NCBI GenBank assembly: GCA_900320245.1
Contig: ONRP01000003.1
Span: 62,001-126,000, forward strand
Direction: 5' to 3'
Source: an uncultured Prevotellaceae bacterium
GTDB taxonomy: Bacteria; Bacteroidota; Bacteroidia; Bacteroidales; Muribaculaceae
DNA length: 64,000 nt
Positions within the stretch are counted from its first letter, which is position 1. Each line of letters begins with the position of its first letter. The translations under genes were made by a program, and so were the position numbers. The notes under the pieces are model-generated. The model worked only from the letters and a program-made list of their open reading frames with translations. It made no database searches and was not told the DNA's origin. Shown here one piece after another: positions 42,988 through 51,822 of this stretch.

Positions 42988-45348
42988 TTACATACGCGCT
43001 TTCTGCTTCTCGCCGGCACCGGTGCCGCGGTACTTGCTGCTGGCGGCGTTGAACTTCCAGGTGAGGTCAAGGGAGAAGGTGCGGCGGGCAGGATTGCTGG
43101 TGGTCAACTCGCGCGGTCCATAGATGGTAGCCCCGGCCTTGCTGGTGTTGAACAGGTCCATGCAACGTGCGTCGACGGTCAGTGAGCCCATGCGGTGCAG
43201 GCTGATATCCTTCTGCACTCCGATGCCGCTATAGAACCTGCTCTTGGTGATGCGGAAGTTGTCGTAGTCACCACGCGATGTCACTTGCACCATGACATTC
43301 AGGCGCCAGTCGTGCGGCAGTTCGATGTCGTTGTTCCACGTCAAGCCCAGATACGGGTGGTTCAGCGTGAGGATGGAACCATCGGCAGTCGGCGTCTTGT
43401 AGTTCTGGAAGATGGCAATCGCCGTCCATGTGGGATGCCAGCAACCAAACACGGGCCTCAACGACGGCATGACGGTGAGTCGGTTATAACTCTCCTTGCT
43501 GTTGATGGGATGCACGAGGCTGACGAGCGGATCCTCGGAGCCAGGATAAGGCTCGGTAGACATCGTCTCGGAGTCCTTGATGCGTGCATAGTTCAGCGAC
43601 AGGTTCATCCATTGGTAGGCGGCATTGAAGACCAGGCTATGGGTGTAGGTGGGCTTCAGGTAGGGATTGCCGCTCTGATAACTGTAACGGTTGATATAGA
43701 CGGTCGAACTGGTGAGGCTGCTGTAGGCGGGGCGCTGGATGTCGCGGCGGTAGGACAGCGACAACTGCACCTTGCCCACCGGAGCCGACACCACAAATGT
43801 GGGGAACCAGTCACCATAGTCACGGCACACCTCGTCCTCACGCTCATTGAAGTTGTAGTAGTCGTTCTTCAGATGCTCGTAGCGCAGGCCCACTTGGGCG
43901 AATACCAGGCCAAATCGTCTGCCAAACTCGACAAATGCTGCCGTTGACGACTCGTTGATCTCGGTGTCGGTGGCCTTGACGGGAACACTCGCCGTTGCCG
44001 AGAACGAGTAGGCATCGGTGCGGTGGTTGTAGGAGTATTCACCGCCCGCCGACAGGTTGCCCTGCCAAACGGGGTAACTCAGGATAAGTTTAGAGGCCCA
44101 GAAGTTGTTGCGGCTGCTGGTGTTGCTCTCGATGCCGCGGCTGACGGTGACGCCGTCCAGGACGGTTGTCTCGCTGGTGCTGCCCGGCGTCTCGGTGCGG
44201 TCAAACAGGCCGTCCACGTTCAGGTCAATGCCCAGGGAACCCACCTTGCCGTTGTAATAGGCATTAAAAATGTGCTTGCGGAAACGGTCGTGCTGCTCGA
44301 CGTCGCTCACCGAGCGCTCGGTGAAGACGCCATTCACATAACTATCGGTGATGAACTGGTCACGAAAGTCAGCGCCTGGGTGGCGGTCATACTTGTAAAA
44401 AGCACCTATGCTGTGGTTGTCGTTGAACATATAGTTTATCTGCAGTTGGGGCGACAAGCCCTTCCAAATGTTCTTGCCCTCCTGCGTGACAAGGCCCTCG
44501 ACCCAGTCAGGACCCACAAAATAAGACAACTGGTTTTCCTGCAGCATCTTGGCGTGCCCGAAGCGGCCGCACCAGAACGAAGCAGTGATGTCTAATCCGC
44601 CCGTGCGGTAGTTCACATCCAGGTTGTTGGTAATCGTGTGGCCATACTGGTACATACCCATCAGGTTGTCCTGGAAACTAAAGCCGTCGCCCTGCGCCTT
44701 CTTCAGCGTGATGCGCACAACGGCCTTGGTCGAGGCGGCATAACGGGCGCCGGGGTTCTGGATGACGTCAACATGCTGGATCTGGTCGCTGCGCAGGCGG
44801 GACAGTTCGCTCACGTCCTGCACCCTGCGGCCGTTGATATACACCTCGGCCTCGCCGCGGCCCAACACCGTGACGGCGCCATCGCGCTTGGCCTCCAGCG
44901 ACGGCACGCGGGCCAGTGCATCGGCCATGGTACCTGCTTTCTCAAGGATAGTCCCTTCGACAGTGGTGCGCATGGCTTCGCCCTTGACGCGCGTCTTGGG
45001 TAACTGGCTCTTCACGACCACCTCGGCCAGCAGCAATGCATCTTCCTGCATCTGGATGATCAGGCCGGGAGAGGCATTCAGGTATTGCGTCTGGTAACCG
45101 ATGCACGACACCTTGAGCAGGGCTCCGTTTTTCTGGGTCACAATCTCGAAATGACCCTGGTCATCGGTCATCGCACCCTGGACAAAGGCCGAATCGGGCA
45201 ACGACAACAACACCACGTTCACAAAGGGCATCGGCTCGCCCTTCTCATCAATCACGGTGCCGCCAACATCAGGCGACTTGGCCGTAGCACTCACTGCTAC
45301 CAGCATCGCAGCCATCACGACTGCCCATCTGAAACTGATCTTTTTCAT
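42988..45348 (-). CDS. TonB-dependent-receptor-like outer-membrane beta-barrel protein
   Basis: A 786-residue protein with signal peptide (MKKISFRWAVVMAAMLVAVSATA), a carboxypeptidase-regulatory-like domain (about 28-105, GGTVIDEKGEPMPFVNVVL), a plug-like domain (about 125-215, MADALARVPSLEAKRDGAVTVLGRGEAEVYINGRRV) and a barrel of the outer-membrane-beta-barrel family 3 type (QRPAYSSLTSSTVYINRYSYQSGNPYLKPTYTH). This is not the SusC subfamily and has no SusD partner. Ligand unknown. The LiaF-like gene 33 nt upstream and the LytTR regulator beyond suggest a regulated envelope-response operon. Confidence 0.85.
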   Translation of the reverse strand: MKKISFRWAVVMAAMLVAVSATAKSPDVGGTVIDEKGEPMPFVNVVLLSLPDSAFVQGAMTDDQGHFEIVTQKNGALLKVSCIGYQTQYLNASPGLIIQMQEDALLLAEVVVKSQLPKTRVKGEAMRTTVEGTILEKAGTMADALARVPSLEAKRDGAVTVLGRGEAEVYINGRRVQDVSELSRLRSDQIQHVDVIQNPGARYAASTKAVVRITLKKAQGDGFSFQDNLMGMYQYGHTITNNLDVNYRTGGLDITASFWCGRFGHAKMLQENQLSYFVGPDWVEGLVTQEGKNIWKGLSPQLQINYMFNDNHSIGAFYKYDRHPGADFRDQFITDSYVNGVFTERSVSDVEQHDRFRKHIFNAYYNGKVGSLGIDLNVDGLFDRTETPGSTSETTVLDGVTVSRGIESNTSSRNNFWASKLILSYPVWQGNLSAGGEYSYNHRTDAYSFSATASVPVKATDTEINESSTAAFVEFGRRFGLVFAQVGLRYEHLKNDYYNFNEREDEVCRDYGDWFPTFVVSAPVGKVQLSLSYRRDIQRPAYSSLTSSTVYINRYSYQSGNPYLKPTYTHSLVFNAAYQWMNLSLNYARIKDSETMSTEPYPGSEDPLVSLVHPINSKESYNRLTVMPSLRPVFGCWHPTWTAIAIFQNYKTPTADGSILTLNHPYLGLTWNNDIELPHDWRLNVMVQVTSRGDYDNFRITKSRFYSGIGVQKDISLHRMGSLTVDARCMDLFNTSKAGATIYGPRELTTSNPARRTFSLDLTWKFNAASSKYRGTGAGEKQKARM

Positions 45349-45381
45349 TGTTCTATTGTTTTAAAGTGTTATGTACGTTCT

Positions 45382-45942
45382 CTAATCTTTAACCTCTAAG
45401 CACTTCACGTCAACGCCGCCCAGAAAATTGCTCGCACTGATGTGGATGGTGGGAGCATCGGGAATGGAGCGGCCGTCAGTCTGGTTGTCCACGCCTCCGA
45501 GGAAATTGTGGCTCTTGACAATCACGTTGACCGTGGGAGGCACCAGCAGTTCCACACCGCCCATAAAGGTGTGGATGTCAATCTCTTCGTCCTCGCTGAT
45601 CACCGCCTTGCGCAGGTCCAAGCGCAGGCCGCCGCAGAAGGCGTCAAGACGGGCGCCATGGAAAGCCTCGCCACGGTAGACATACTCGTCGGCGCCCAAA
45701 CGCACGTTGCAGCACATGCGCTTACCGTCCTCGCCATGGGGCACGGGACGCTGGAGCCATTGTGACCGGTTCTTGCTGAAACTATAGATGATCAATTCAG
45801 CACCGATATAGAGCAGCAGAACAGGACCGAAGTATTCTGTCCAGGAATGGTTCCAGTTCAGTTGCACGATGCCCCACATGTCTGCCAGTTTCAACAAGGC
45901 AGCCACGATGAAAATAATTCCGATGATTGTTCTTCTTGACAT
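45382..45942 (-). CDS. LiaF-like membrane protein
   Basis: A 186-residue protein with two N-terminal transmembrane helices (about 4-25 and 36-54) as in the LiaI/LiaF-type domain, and a C-terminal beta-helical domain with repeated GG turns: FCGGLRLDL, FMGGVELLVP, FLGGVDNQ, FLGGVDVKC. LiaF-type proteins act in envelope stress sensing in Firmicutes; in Bacteroidetes they often sit with LytTR regulators, as here. It probably forms an operon with the outer-membrane receptor 33 nt downstream. A CGCC-rich hairpin (GGCGCCGA-AAT-CGGCGCC type) lies in its leader at about 45963-45981. Confidence 0.8.
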   Translation of the reverse strand: MSRRTIIGIIFIVAALLKLADMWGIVQLNWNHSWTEYFGPVLLLYIGAELIIYSFSKNRSQWLQRPVPHGEDGKRMCCNVRLGADEYVYRGEAFHGARLDAFCGGLRLDLRKAVISEDEEIDIHTFMGGVELLVPPTVNVIVKSHNFLGGVDNQTDGRSIPDAPTIHISASNFLGGVDVKCLEVKD

Positions 45943-46155
45943 AATCTTGAGTTTTAGTTGCCGGCGCCGAAATCGGCGCCTGGGTTTGCTGGCGGTTGGC
46001 GTCGCGCCTCAAAAAATTCATTGCAAAGGAACAGCCAAACCCCTTTCACAGCAAGTTTTTGGGATATTCTGCAGGTTTATGTGACGAATGACAACAAAAG
46101 TGGGACGAAGTGCATAATTGTGATGAATAGAGGTCAAGAATCGGCACATTTATTG

Positions 46156-46163
46156 TACCTTTG
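46156..46163 (+). promoter_or_regulatory. -7 element of the LytTR gene
   Basis: TACCTTTG, exact consensus, ends 8 nt before the first ATG (46172). If that ATG is used the mRNA would have almost no leader; the ATG at 46199 would give about 30 nt. Confidence 0.5.
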
Positions 46164-46171
46164 TCCGCGGT

Positions 46172-47104
46172 ATGAGCCAAGGACAAAAAGATACGATTAT
46201 GACCCGCGTCATCAGCACCGTCTTCACGGTGCTCGCCCTGGCCATCTTCAAACCCTTCGGCCTGGAGGCTTGGCAGTGGACTGGCTATGTCCATCTGCTG
46301 GCGATGGGACTGTTGGGCCTTGTGAGTTGTTCGGTGACCGATGCCGCGCTCAAGTATGTCATCAAGATGCCCCGCTCCTATAATCAAGGTGTCGATTACA
46401 TCATCCGCCGCAACCTGTGGTTCCAGTTGATCAACACCCCGCTGGTGGCGCTGCTCATCTGCCTGTACCGCCATTTCGCGATGAGCGACCTGGTACCGGG
46501 CAACGTGCTCTCGTTGAGCAACTTCTTTGAGACCCTGCTCATCATCGCCTTCTGCTCCTTCGCCATCGGTCTGTATTGGCGTTTCAAGTTCCGCAGCAGG
46601 TTCCTCAGTGCCGAGTTGGAGGAGACGCGCCTGCTCAACGAGCAACTGCAACGTCTCCAACAGGAAACCGAGAAGCGCGCCGCAGCCGCCCTGGCAGCCC
46701 GCGCCAGCGAGCAGGATGCGCCAATAGCACCACAACAGGAAAACGAAGCGGCACTCCCCCAGACGATTACCCTCACGGGCACTACCAGCGAGAGTGTCAC
46801 GCTCCATGTTCCTGACCTCCTCTACATCGAGGCCGTCGGCAACTATGTGAAAGTCTATCAGTGGCGCGATGGTGAAGTGCATAACGACATGTTGCGCGCC
46901 ACCTCCAAGCAGATAGAGGAAGACCTGAGTGCCTACCCCATGATTGTGCGCTGCCACCGTGCCTTCCTCGTCAACCTGCAGCAAGTCGAGCAGATTGTTT
47001 CCAGGTCCGGTGCCATGCAACTCGTCATCAAGCACTGCCAGGAGACCCTCCCCGTCTCGCGCAGCAACACCGCCCAGGTCAAAGAAGCCATCAACCGCCT
47101 CTAA
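46172..47104 (+). CDS. LytTR-type membrane-bound transcription regulator
   Basis: A 310-residue protein (301 if it starts at 46199) with four N-terminal membrane helices (about 10-140), a coiled-coil linker rich in Glu and Ala (about 145-195, LLNEQLQRLQQETEKRAAAALAA is its core), and a C-terminal LytTR DNA-binding domain (about 210-310; DLLYIEAVGNYVKVY, IVRCHRAFLVNLQQVEQIVSR). LytTR domains bind direct repeats in promoter DNA. It is divergent from the LiaF-like and receptor operon, which it probably controls; no receiver domain is present, so sensing must go through the membrane part or a partner. Confidence 0.88.
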   Translation: MSQGQKDTIMTRVISTVFTVLALAIFKPFGLEAWQWTGYVHLLAMGLLGLVSCSVTDAALKYVIKMPRSYNQGVDYIIRRNLWFQLINTPLVALLICLYRHFAMSDLVPGNVLSLSNFFETLLIIAFCSFAIGLYWRFKFRSRFLSAELEETRLLNEQLQRLQQETEKRAAAALAARASEQDAPIAPQQENEAALPQTITLTGTTSESVTLHVPDLLYIEAVGNYVKVYQWRDGEVHNDMLRATSKQIEEDLSAYPMIVRCHRAFLVNLQQVEQIVSRSGAMQLVIKHCQETLPVSRSNTAQVKEAINRL

Positions 47105-47299
47105 TTCCCCACCCCCATCGGATATTAAAAAGGCAACTTAAACAACTTTACTATGTTGTTAGGGCACCCTGTTTGACCCTATTTTGGAAGAAAATGACAA
47201 ATAATCCATCATTTTTGTACATTATTTCAACAACAATAAGCGGTTTTTACTATCTTTGCACTGACATCTTTAAATTATTAACTATTAGTAATTGTAATT
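47105..47299. promoter_or_regulatory. Gap with repeat fragment and -7 element
   Basis: TTAAAAAGGCAACTTAAAC at 47125-47143 matches the end of a family-II repeat (reverse of 58982-59003). TATCTTTG at 47251-47258 is an exact -7 element for the lipoprotein gene at 47300. Confidence 0.5.
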
Positions 47300-47737
47300 A
47301 TGAAAAAGTTATTATTCAGTTTTATCATCGTTGCTGCAGGTATGTTTGTCGTTTCATGTGGCGGCGACAAGAACGCAGAAACTGCCACTGAGGCAGAACA
47401 GACCGAGCAGGTCGCAAAAGAAGCACCCGCTGCTGAGGCAGAACAGCCAGCATCACTTGCCGACATCGTAGCAAAAGCCAAGGCCGAAGGTGCCAATTGG
47501 AGCGCCGACGAGTGGAAGGCTCAATTCAAAACGGCATTGGAGGCTTACAAGACTTTCGCCGTGGCTATGAACGAGGCCCAACCCGCTGAGTTGGAAGAAA
47601 TCAGCAAGAAATATGCCGACTACCCCGCGTTGATGAAGGAATTAGCAGGTATTGCCAAGCAGGCCGAAGGAGGCAAGGATATCACCGACGAATGGATCCA
47701 GACGACCATGAAGGAACTTGACATACCCGAATTATAA
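47300..47737 (+). CDS. Small lipoprotein of unknown function
   Basis: A 145-residue lipoprotein with lipobox VVSC (C20) followed by GGDKNAETATEAEQTEQ, an Ala/Glu-rich flexible stretch to about residue 48, and a helical C-terminal half (about 50-145) with regular EWKAQFKTALEAYKTFAVAM and a final KELDIPEL. No family recognised. It precedes another lipoprotein gene by 60 nt with the same Ala/Glu-rich linker style, so the two are likely co-transcribed. Confidence 0.72.
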   Translation: MKKLLFSFIIVAAGMFVVSCGGDKNAETATEAEQTEQVAKEAPAAEAEQPASLADIVAKAKAEGANWSADEWKAQFKTALEAYKTFAVAMNEAQPAELEEISKKYADYPALMKELAGIAKQAEGGKDITDEWIQTTMKELDIPEL

Positions 47738-47797
47738 GAGTCAACCAACAATAAGAAAATAAACTTTTAATATTAACCCTTCAAAAAAATTGAGACA

Positions 47798-48331
47798 ATG
47801 AAAAAAATTTATCAAATCGCGATTATGCTCGTAGCAGCCATTGCTTTCACTGCTTGTGGCGACAAGGCAGCACAAAACGGCGAAAATGCCGAAGGTGCGG
47901 CAGCAGAACAGACTACCGAGGCCACCAATGAGGTGAAAGAGGGAAGCAAAGGCCCCTGCACCGTTTCTTGTGATAAATTCAGCATCGACATCCCCGAGGG
48001 ATGGGAGGTTCGTGTCATCAAGGAAAACGAAATCAGTGCCGGCCAGGAATACAAAGAGGGTTTGAATTTCGTCTATGACGAGCAAGCCAACTACAAGCAG
48101 TCGCAACAGATCGAAATGGATATCAAAGGTATGGAAGACCTTGGAGAAAAGACCCTCGGCAACAACACTTATGCCACATTCCTATGGAAACAGGATGCGG
48201 GCGACTCCTTCTCGGCCATCCTGAAAATCGGCGACGGTGAGAACGGCATCATCAAGGTAAACACTACCAATGTGAAGACTGCCGACAACGAGGTCGTACT
48301 GAAAGTAATGGAATCGCTGAAGATGAAATAA
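47798..48331 (+). CDS. Lipoprotein with a PsbP/DUF1795-like beta domain (tentative)
   Basis: A 177-residue lipoprotein with lipobox FTAC (C20), a short Ala/Glu-rich linker, and a beta-rich domain (about 55-177): CDKFSIDIPEGWEVRVIKEN is typical of small periplasmic PsbP-like or DUF1795-type domains. The last part, ILKIGDGENGIIKVNTTN and VLKVMESLKMK, completes it. Function unknown. It follows the 145-residue lipoprotein gene and ends at a strong terminator. Confidence 0.7.
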   Translation: MKKIYQIAIMLVAAIAFTACGDKAAQNGENAEGAAAEQTTEATNEVKEGSKGPCTVSCDKFSIDIPEGWEVRVIKENEISAGQEYKEGLNFVYDEQANYKQSQQIEMDIKGMEDLGEKTLGNNTYATFLWKQDAGDSFSAILKIGDGENGIIKVNTTNVKTADNEVVLKVMESLKMK

Positions 48332-48354
48332 TAAGCATTGCAACCTGAAAACGA

Positions 48355-48393
48355 CTCCACACCCTTGCTTTCGAAGGGTGTGGAGTTTTTTTT
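48355..48393 (+). terminator. Terminator of the lipoprotein pair
   Basis: CTCCACACCCTT and AAGGGTGTGGAG form a perfect 12-bp stem with a GCTTTCG loop, followed by eight T residues. Confidence 0.92.
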
Positions 48394-48742
48394 GTGATGA
48401 TTGGGTACATATCCTTAAAAACCCGAATGATAAGAGCCAAACGCCAAGCCTTCAACTGAATCAGAAAACCCCGTTGTTACTATATAAGTTGTAAGAGTTG
48501 TCCCAGTTGTCTTTAAGCCCCGTTACACCCCTGATGGCCTAGTATTTCTTGTTTTCCTTTTCAATCCCGAGCGCGGATGCCCTCAGAATAATCAGAAGTT
48601 TCAGTTGTTTTCAATCCCGAGCGCGGATGCCATCAGTTGAATTCGTGTAATTCGTAGTTTTAAAGAAGATTCAGTTGTTTTCGATGAGGGGGGAGAAAAA
48701 GAAAAGCCCTCAACAATCATATTGACTATCAAGGACTTGTGG
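48394..48742. repeat. Gap with family-I and family-II repeats
   Basis: No gene. Family-II copy at about 48484-48560 (GTTGTAAGAGTTGTCCCAG, TATTTCTTGTTTTCCTTTTC). A direct repeat of about 24 nt containing CAATCCCGAGCGCGGATGCC lies at 48558-48581 and again 50 nt later. A family-I end with GAATTCGTGTAATTCGTAG lies at 48639-48657. Confidence 0.65.
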
Positions 48743-48827
48743 TGGTGCCCAGGGCGGGACTCGAACCCGCACACCTCGCGGCACACGCACCTGAAACGTG
48801 CGCGTCTACCAATTCCGCCACCTGGGC
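48743..48827 (-). tRNA. tRNA-Leu, anticodon CAG
   Basis: Class II tRNA with encoded CCA (48745-48743). Acceptor GCCCAGG pairs with CCTGGGC, the D arm has GGCGGAATTGGTAGAC, the anticodon stem CACGT/GCGTG encloses TTCAGGT (anticodon CAG, reading CUG), a long variable arm follows, and the T arm is GCGGG-TTCGAGT-CCCGC. Confidence 0.96.
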
Positions 48828-48845
48828 ATTTTGGTTTAGCGACTG

Positions 48846-48875
48846 CAAAGGTAATACTTTTTTTTAATATGCAAG
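48846..48875 (-). promoter_or_regulatory. Promoter of tRNA-Leu(CAG)
   Basis: Minus strand: CTTG (48875-48872), 18 nt, TACCTTTG (48853-48846, exact). The predicted start is a little over 10 nt before the mature tRNA. Confidence 0.6.
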
Positions 48876-48954
48876 CCTTTTGCCAAAAAAAATGCCGTAT
48901 TTTTTGCAAAAGGGGCTATGCGAACCGCTTCCAGGGGGTCTGAATCGCGGTGCG

Positions 48955-51048
48955 TCAGCGGTTGAGCGGTCTCACGTTGTTCCGCTTGGAATCCCTGTAC
49001 TTGTCGCCGGTGTAGGTGCTGTTGATGCCCGTGCCGAATTCGTTTTCTTCCTCTTCGTCACCTTCACCCTTCTTGTCCTGCTTCTTCTCAATCCTGTTCT
49101 TGGCCTGCTCGGGCTTGTTGCGCTTGATATCGTCGTGCTTCTGCAGGTCGAGGGCGGTCTCATAGATATTCCAGTTCTCGTCGAGGTCCCAGTTGCGGCG
49201 CAGGTTCAGTTTCTTGGGATAGTAATACACTTCCTCGGGCTGCAGGTGCTCGGCATAGTTGCCGGTATCCCACTTGCCGTTGCCGTTGCGGTCGATCGTC
49301 AGACGCAGGTAGTAGTAGCCCGGCGTGACGTTGACAAACTCAAACTCGCCGCCGACTACTGGCACTGTGCGCATCACCTTCTCGCCCGAGCCCAGCAGTT
49401 CGACAAAGGCCGAATCCCTGACATTGACCTTGAAATAGACATTGGCATATTCTTCCAGCCCCTTGACTTTCAGTTCCTTGCTCAACTGGGCATTATACAG
49501 GCCGTAGACCGAGGTCACTGCGGCACTGTCGACAGTCAGGCGGTAGGTGCTGTCGGGCTGCATGGTCACGGGCAGCCAGTAGCGCATGGGGTTGCAGTCG
49601 TCGACGGGGATGATGTGGGGCTGCACGCCGGCGAGCGGCACCCACAGGGTGTCGCGCTTCACCTCGAGATGCACCCCTGCCGGGTCGATGCTGGCGATGG
49701 GGGAATCAAACTTGAACACGATAGAGTCGCCCACGTCGATGGTTCCGCTCTTGGCCAGATCCATCTTCAGGGTGGGTATCGCGTCGGGGTCAGGGCGTTG
49801 CAGTTCCTTGAGTTCTTCGAGTTCGCCCTCGTTGAGTTCTTTGCCCTGGGCGGCGGCTTTTTCCTGTTTGTCGAGCAACTGTGCCAGCCGCTTGGCCCGT
49901 TCCTCGCGCTCCTTGGCCTTCTTCTCCTCTTCCTTGACCTGGTTGCTGGGCTTGCGGTAGCCAAAACGGATGGTGTCGGTCACCTGCTCCAGGCGGTCGG
50001 CGGTGTCGGTGCGCAAGTAGGTCATGGCGACAACGAGGGTGTCGGTCTTAATCAATGCCGAGTCGGTAATCCAGTAGAACAGCGAGTCGTTGTCCACGGT
50101 GCGCTCCACGCGGTACCAGTCGCGCTGGTGGTCGGCAGGGCGCAGCACCTTCATCTCCGGCAGGCTGTCGTTGGGGGCACCGAACAGCACATGCAGTTTG
50201 TTGGCCTCAGGGCGGGCAGTCTGCCTGACGTAGTGGTTGCGATAGCCCTCGTTGAACATGCACAGCAGCAGGTTATTGGGCAGGAACAGGGTGTGGGTGG
50301 CCATCATCACGGTATCCACCTTGCGGTCGAAGGTGAACACGGTGTCCTGAGAGGTGTACTCGCCGGTGGTGGGCACAATGACCTCGTCGAGGAATGCGAT
50401 GTCCTCGGTGCGCGCCATGCGGTAGTCGCCGTCAACGTCGCTCAACGCGAACACGTGGTAGTTGCCGGGTTTGAGGCCCAGCAGGGTGAACTGCCCCTTG
50501 TCGTTGGTGCGGCACACGCGCTCCAGCGGCAGGCGCGTGAACGCCGTGTCGTCCAGGTTGCTGTGCAGCCCGACGATGACGTGCTGCATCGGTTCCAGGT
50601 CGTTGGCTCGCAGCACGATGCCCGACACGGCCAGCGTGTCGATGACGTCGCCGGTCGAGAAGGCAAAGGCGTAGCCGTCCAACTGGTTGCTCTCGTTGTT
50701 GTCCTCGATGGCGTTGGAAAAGTCGATGACGTAAGTCGTGTTTTCCTCCAGCGGTTCACGGAACTCGACCGTCACCTTCTTGCCCACCGTGCGGATGAGC
50801 GGCTGGGTGCGCGGCGCCGGTGAAATGATGACCTTCTTCTGTTGGTCCTTGAGGTTAACGATCTCGTCAAAGGTGATTTCCACCTTATTGCCCTTGAAGT
50901 TGAGGGCACCAGGCTCAGGTGACGACTTGACCACCTGTGGCGGCGTGTAGTCACGCGGACCGCCCTCGGGCGACCCGATGCTGGCACAGGCCACGAGCAG
51001 CAAGCCCACAACGACGGTCAGCAGCCAATATGTCCATCGACTCTTCAT
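48955..51048 (-). CDS. Ig-like-domain (Big_5) lipoprotein
   Basis: A 697-residue lipoprotein (lipobox LVAC, C21). The N-terminal Ig-like Big_5 domain starts GGPRDYTPPQVVKSSPEPGALNF (about 28-130, quoted here only as its first part by position) and contains ITFDEIVNLKD; further beta domains follow, with a charged helical segment EEEKKAKEREERAKRLAQLL (about 380-405) and a lysine/glutamate-rich C terminus. Family members are common in Bacteroidales as conserved outer-membrane-linked lipoproteins; function unknown. The ATG at 51048 gives the proper lipoprotein signal; the open frame upstream runs through the tandem promoter repeats and is not coding. Confidence 0.82.
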   Translation of the reverse strand: MKSRWTYWLLTVVVGLLLVACASIGSPEGGPRDYTPPQVVKSSPEPGALNFKGNKVEITFDEIVNLKDQQKKVIISPAPRTQPLIRTVGKKVTVEFREPLEENTTYVIDFSNAIEDNNESNQLDGYAFAFSTGDVIDTLAVSGIVLRANDLEPMQHVIVGLHSNLDDTAFTRLPLERVCRTNDKGQFTLLGLKPGNYHVFALSDVDGDYRMARTEDIAFLDEVIVPTTGEYTSQDTVFTFDRKVDTVMMATHTLFLPNNLLLCMFNEGYRNHYVRQTARPEANKLHVLFGAPNDSLPEMKVLRPADHQRDWYRVERTVDNDSLFYWITDSALIKTDTLVVAMTYLRTDTADRLEQVTDTIRFGYRKPSNQVKEEEKKAKEREERAKRLAQLLDKQEKAAAQGKELNEGELEELKELQRPDPDAIPTLKMDLAKSGTIDVGDSIVFKFDSPIASIDPAGVHLEVKRDTLWVPLAGVQPHIIPVDDCNPMRYWLPVTMQPDSTYRLTVDSAAVTSVYGLYNAQLSKELKVKGLEEYANVYFKVNVRDSAFVELLGSGEKVMRTVPVVGGEFEFVNVTPGYYYLRLTIDRNGNGKWDTGNYAEHLQPEEVYYYPKKLNLRRNWDLDENWNIYETALDLQKHDDIKRNKPEQAKNRIEKKQDKKGEGDEEEENEFGTGINSTYTGDKYRDSKRNNVRPLNR

Positions 51049-51058
51049 AACGTGACTG

Positions 51059-51091
51059 CAAAGATAGTGCAAGTTCGGGATAAAAAACAAA
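51059..51091 (-). promoter_or_regulatory. Promoter of the Ig-like lipoprotein gene
   Basis: Minus strand: TTTG (51091-51088), 21 nt, TATCTTTG (51066-51059); both exact. The ATG at 51048 lies 10 nt beyond, so the leader is very short (about 5 nt). Confidence 0.65.
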
Positions 51092-51118
51092 AACTTCCGT
51101 TTTTGTTTTGTTCTCCAC

Positions 51119-51334
51119 TCGGCTTGCACTTCTGTTCCTTGCGGTGCTGCGCACCTCGGGCAAATTAGGCGGCGCCTCAACTATGCTCAAGAAAAAAAGT
51201 GTTTTTTCTTGGCATTGTATTCGGCTTGCACTACTGTTCCCTGCGGTGCTGCGCACCTCGGGCAAATTAGGCGGCGCCTCAACTATGCTCAAGAAAAAAA
51301 GTGTTTTTTCTTGGCATTGTATTCGGCTTGCACT
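51119..51334 (+). repeat. 102-bp tandem repeat carrying promoter parts
   Basis: Two nearly identical 102-bp units (51119-51220 and 51221-51322) plus the first 12 nt of a third. Each unit contains TCGGCTTGCAC, GGTGCTGCGCACC (a small palindrome), GGCAAATTAGGCGGCGCC, and an AAGAAAAAA-GTG-TTTTTTCTT hairpin. The third partial unit runs into TAATTTTG, the -7 element of the next gene; in units 1 and 2 that place is degenerate. Confidence 0.9.
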
Positions 51335-51341
51335 AATTTTG
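51310..51341 (+). promoter_or_regulatory. Promoter of the gene at 51367, built from the tandem repeat
   Basis: CTTG (51310-51313), 20 nt, TAATTTTG (51334-51341, exact). The -33 part is inside repeat unit 2 and the -7 part just after the partial third unit. Confidence 0.6.
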
Positions 51342-51366
51342 TCACAGAGAATTAAACGATATGATT

Positions 51367-51822
51367 ATGAAACGGTTATTCATAAGTTTGGCGATGGTGC
51401 TGGCCACCATCGGCATGGCGTGGAGCCAAAAGAGTTACGTGAACGTAGTGGCCGACCACATCTACTCGTCAATCTATCAGGAGATTTACTTGACGGGCGA
51501 TGTGCCAGTGGGCATCAAGACGCACTACGACAGTTATGGCAGCGAAGCCATGACGGTGGGCAAGGTGCTCAACCTGCTGGCCGCTGAGGGCTTTGTGGTC
51601 GAGCAGATGAGTTGTTCGGCCGAATGCGAGGCCATCCTGCTGTCCAGGGTACAGGTCTTTCCTCCCGACAGCGATGCCATCCAGCGCGTCGATGCCGACG
51701 ATCAGGATGTGCATGAGGTGGCCCGTTACAACCTGCAGGGACGGCCCGTCAGCGAAAGCGAGAAGGGCATCCAGATTGTGGTCTATTCCAACTACACAAC
51801 CCGAACCGTCATTGTGGAATGA
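51367..51822 (+). CDS. Secreted protein with sorting-domain-like C terminus
   Basis: A 151-residue exported protein: signal peptide MKRLFISLAMVLATIGMAWS, a body of unknown fold (KSYVNVVADHIYSSIYQEIY, VLNLLAAEGFVVEQMSCSAE) and a C-terminal strand set ARYNLQGRPVSESEKGIQIV ending TTRTVIVE. That last stretch resembles the type A C-terminal sorting domain of type IX secretion cargo (LxGRxV, GIQIVxxxN, ending in VxVE-type strand). T9SS targeting is inference. The stop overlaps the phzF-type start by ATGA. An ATG at 51361 is an alternative start. Confidence 0.7.
   Translation: MKRLFISLAMVLATIGMAWSQKSYVNVVADHIYSSIYQEIYLTGDVPVGIKTHYDSYGSEAMTVGKVLNLLAAEGFVVEQMSCSAECEAILLSRVQVFPPDSDAIQRVDADDQDVHEVARYNLQGRPVSESEKGIQIVVYSNYTTRTVIVE

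Noticed and set aside
51119-51334. 102-bp tandem repeat considered as a second CRISPR-like array
   Set aside because: Units are contiguous without unique spacers and contain promoter and hairpin parts instead.
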